The notes beneath the pieces were generated by a model. It ran no database searches. It was given only the letters and a program-made list of their open reading frames with translations, and was not told where the DNA came from. A DNA stretch of 64,000 nucleotides from Flexivirga oryzae (GTDB lineage: Bacteria; Actinomycetota; Actinomycetes; Actinomycetales; Dermatophilaceae), in the NCBI RefSeq assembly GCF_014190805.1, contig NZ_JACHVQ010000005.1, positions 62,001 through 126,000 on the forward strand. The letters run 5' to 3'. This document shows, in pieces, positions 63,936-64,000 of the stretch. A program made the position numbers and the translations under genes. Numbering within the stretch: the stretch's first letter is position 1; every line of letters starts with the position of its first letter.

Positions 63936-64000
63936 TGACTCTCGTTGTGCTTCGTGCGCAACCGCCTCAACGTTGGGCGGCCCACCGGTCGCCTTCAGCT

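Overview
The window is high-GC actinobacterial DNA. It carries the str operon (rpsL-rpsG-fusA-tuf) and the complete S10-spc-alpha ribosomal super-operon (rpsJ to rplQ) in actinobacterial order. Adenylate kinase has a short lid, S14 is the zinc type, and an infA-rpmJ-rpsM-rpsK-rpsD-rpoA-rplQ block is followed by truA. Protein sequences and a C-terminal extension shared by L4 and L17 suggest a member of the Micrococcales near Dermacoccaceae/Intrasporangiaceae; this placement is inferred, not proven.

Layout. 1-901: end of a membrane glycosyltransferase gene. 962-5760: str operon with a promoter, a 290-nt leader and a strong terminator after tuf. 5790-33958: a 28-kb accessory block between tuf and rpsJ. 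It holds an ArsR regulator with an MFS exporter; a surface-sugar block (three GT2 glycosyltransferases, glf and a TylF-like methyltransferase, with a fourth GT2 at the left edge); an aspartate aminotransferase; the PEP synthase gene and its regulatory kinase/phosphorylase; a NimT/CynX-like MFS; an AraC-DinB fusion; two tandem ABC-2 ATPase/permease pairs; and a possible small cluster of a methyltransferase, an alpha/beta-hydrolase-glycosyltransferase fusion and a SARP-type ATPase regulator. 34431-52941: ribosomal super-operon with secY, adk, map, infA and rpoA. 53319-63810: an MFS gene, truA, a lipase/wax-ester-synthase pair, a Nudix hydrolase, pxpABC for 5-oxoproline, an ABC-F protein, a cupin and an ArsR regulator. 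The window ends in a ribosomal-type promoter that probably drives rplM-rpsI outside it.

The strongest non-gene signals are as follows. (1) The heptamer GTATGNC/GNCATAC occurs about 100 times by eye in 64 kb, in genes and between them. It draws in rare ATA and TAT codons and builds several intergenic hairpins. (2) Three intergenic tandem arrays (18825, 33994, 53018) differ in sequence but share a 52-bp period. (3) L4 and L17 carry the same 63-residue C-terminal module, 54 of 63 residues identical. (4) A nested palindromic element with four half-sites lies 3' of tuf and 3' of truA. (5) Four promoters of translation operons share an extended -35 block, CGATTTKG, 17 bp from the -10.

Functionally the window joins translation and secretion genes to accessory modules for cell-surface glycosylation, gluconeogenic control at PEP synthase, drug or metabolite export, storage lipid turnover and 5-oxoproline recycling. 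I saw no tRNA or rRNA gene, insertion sequence, prophage or CRISPR array.
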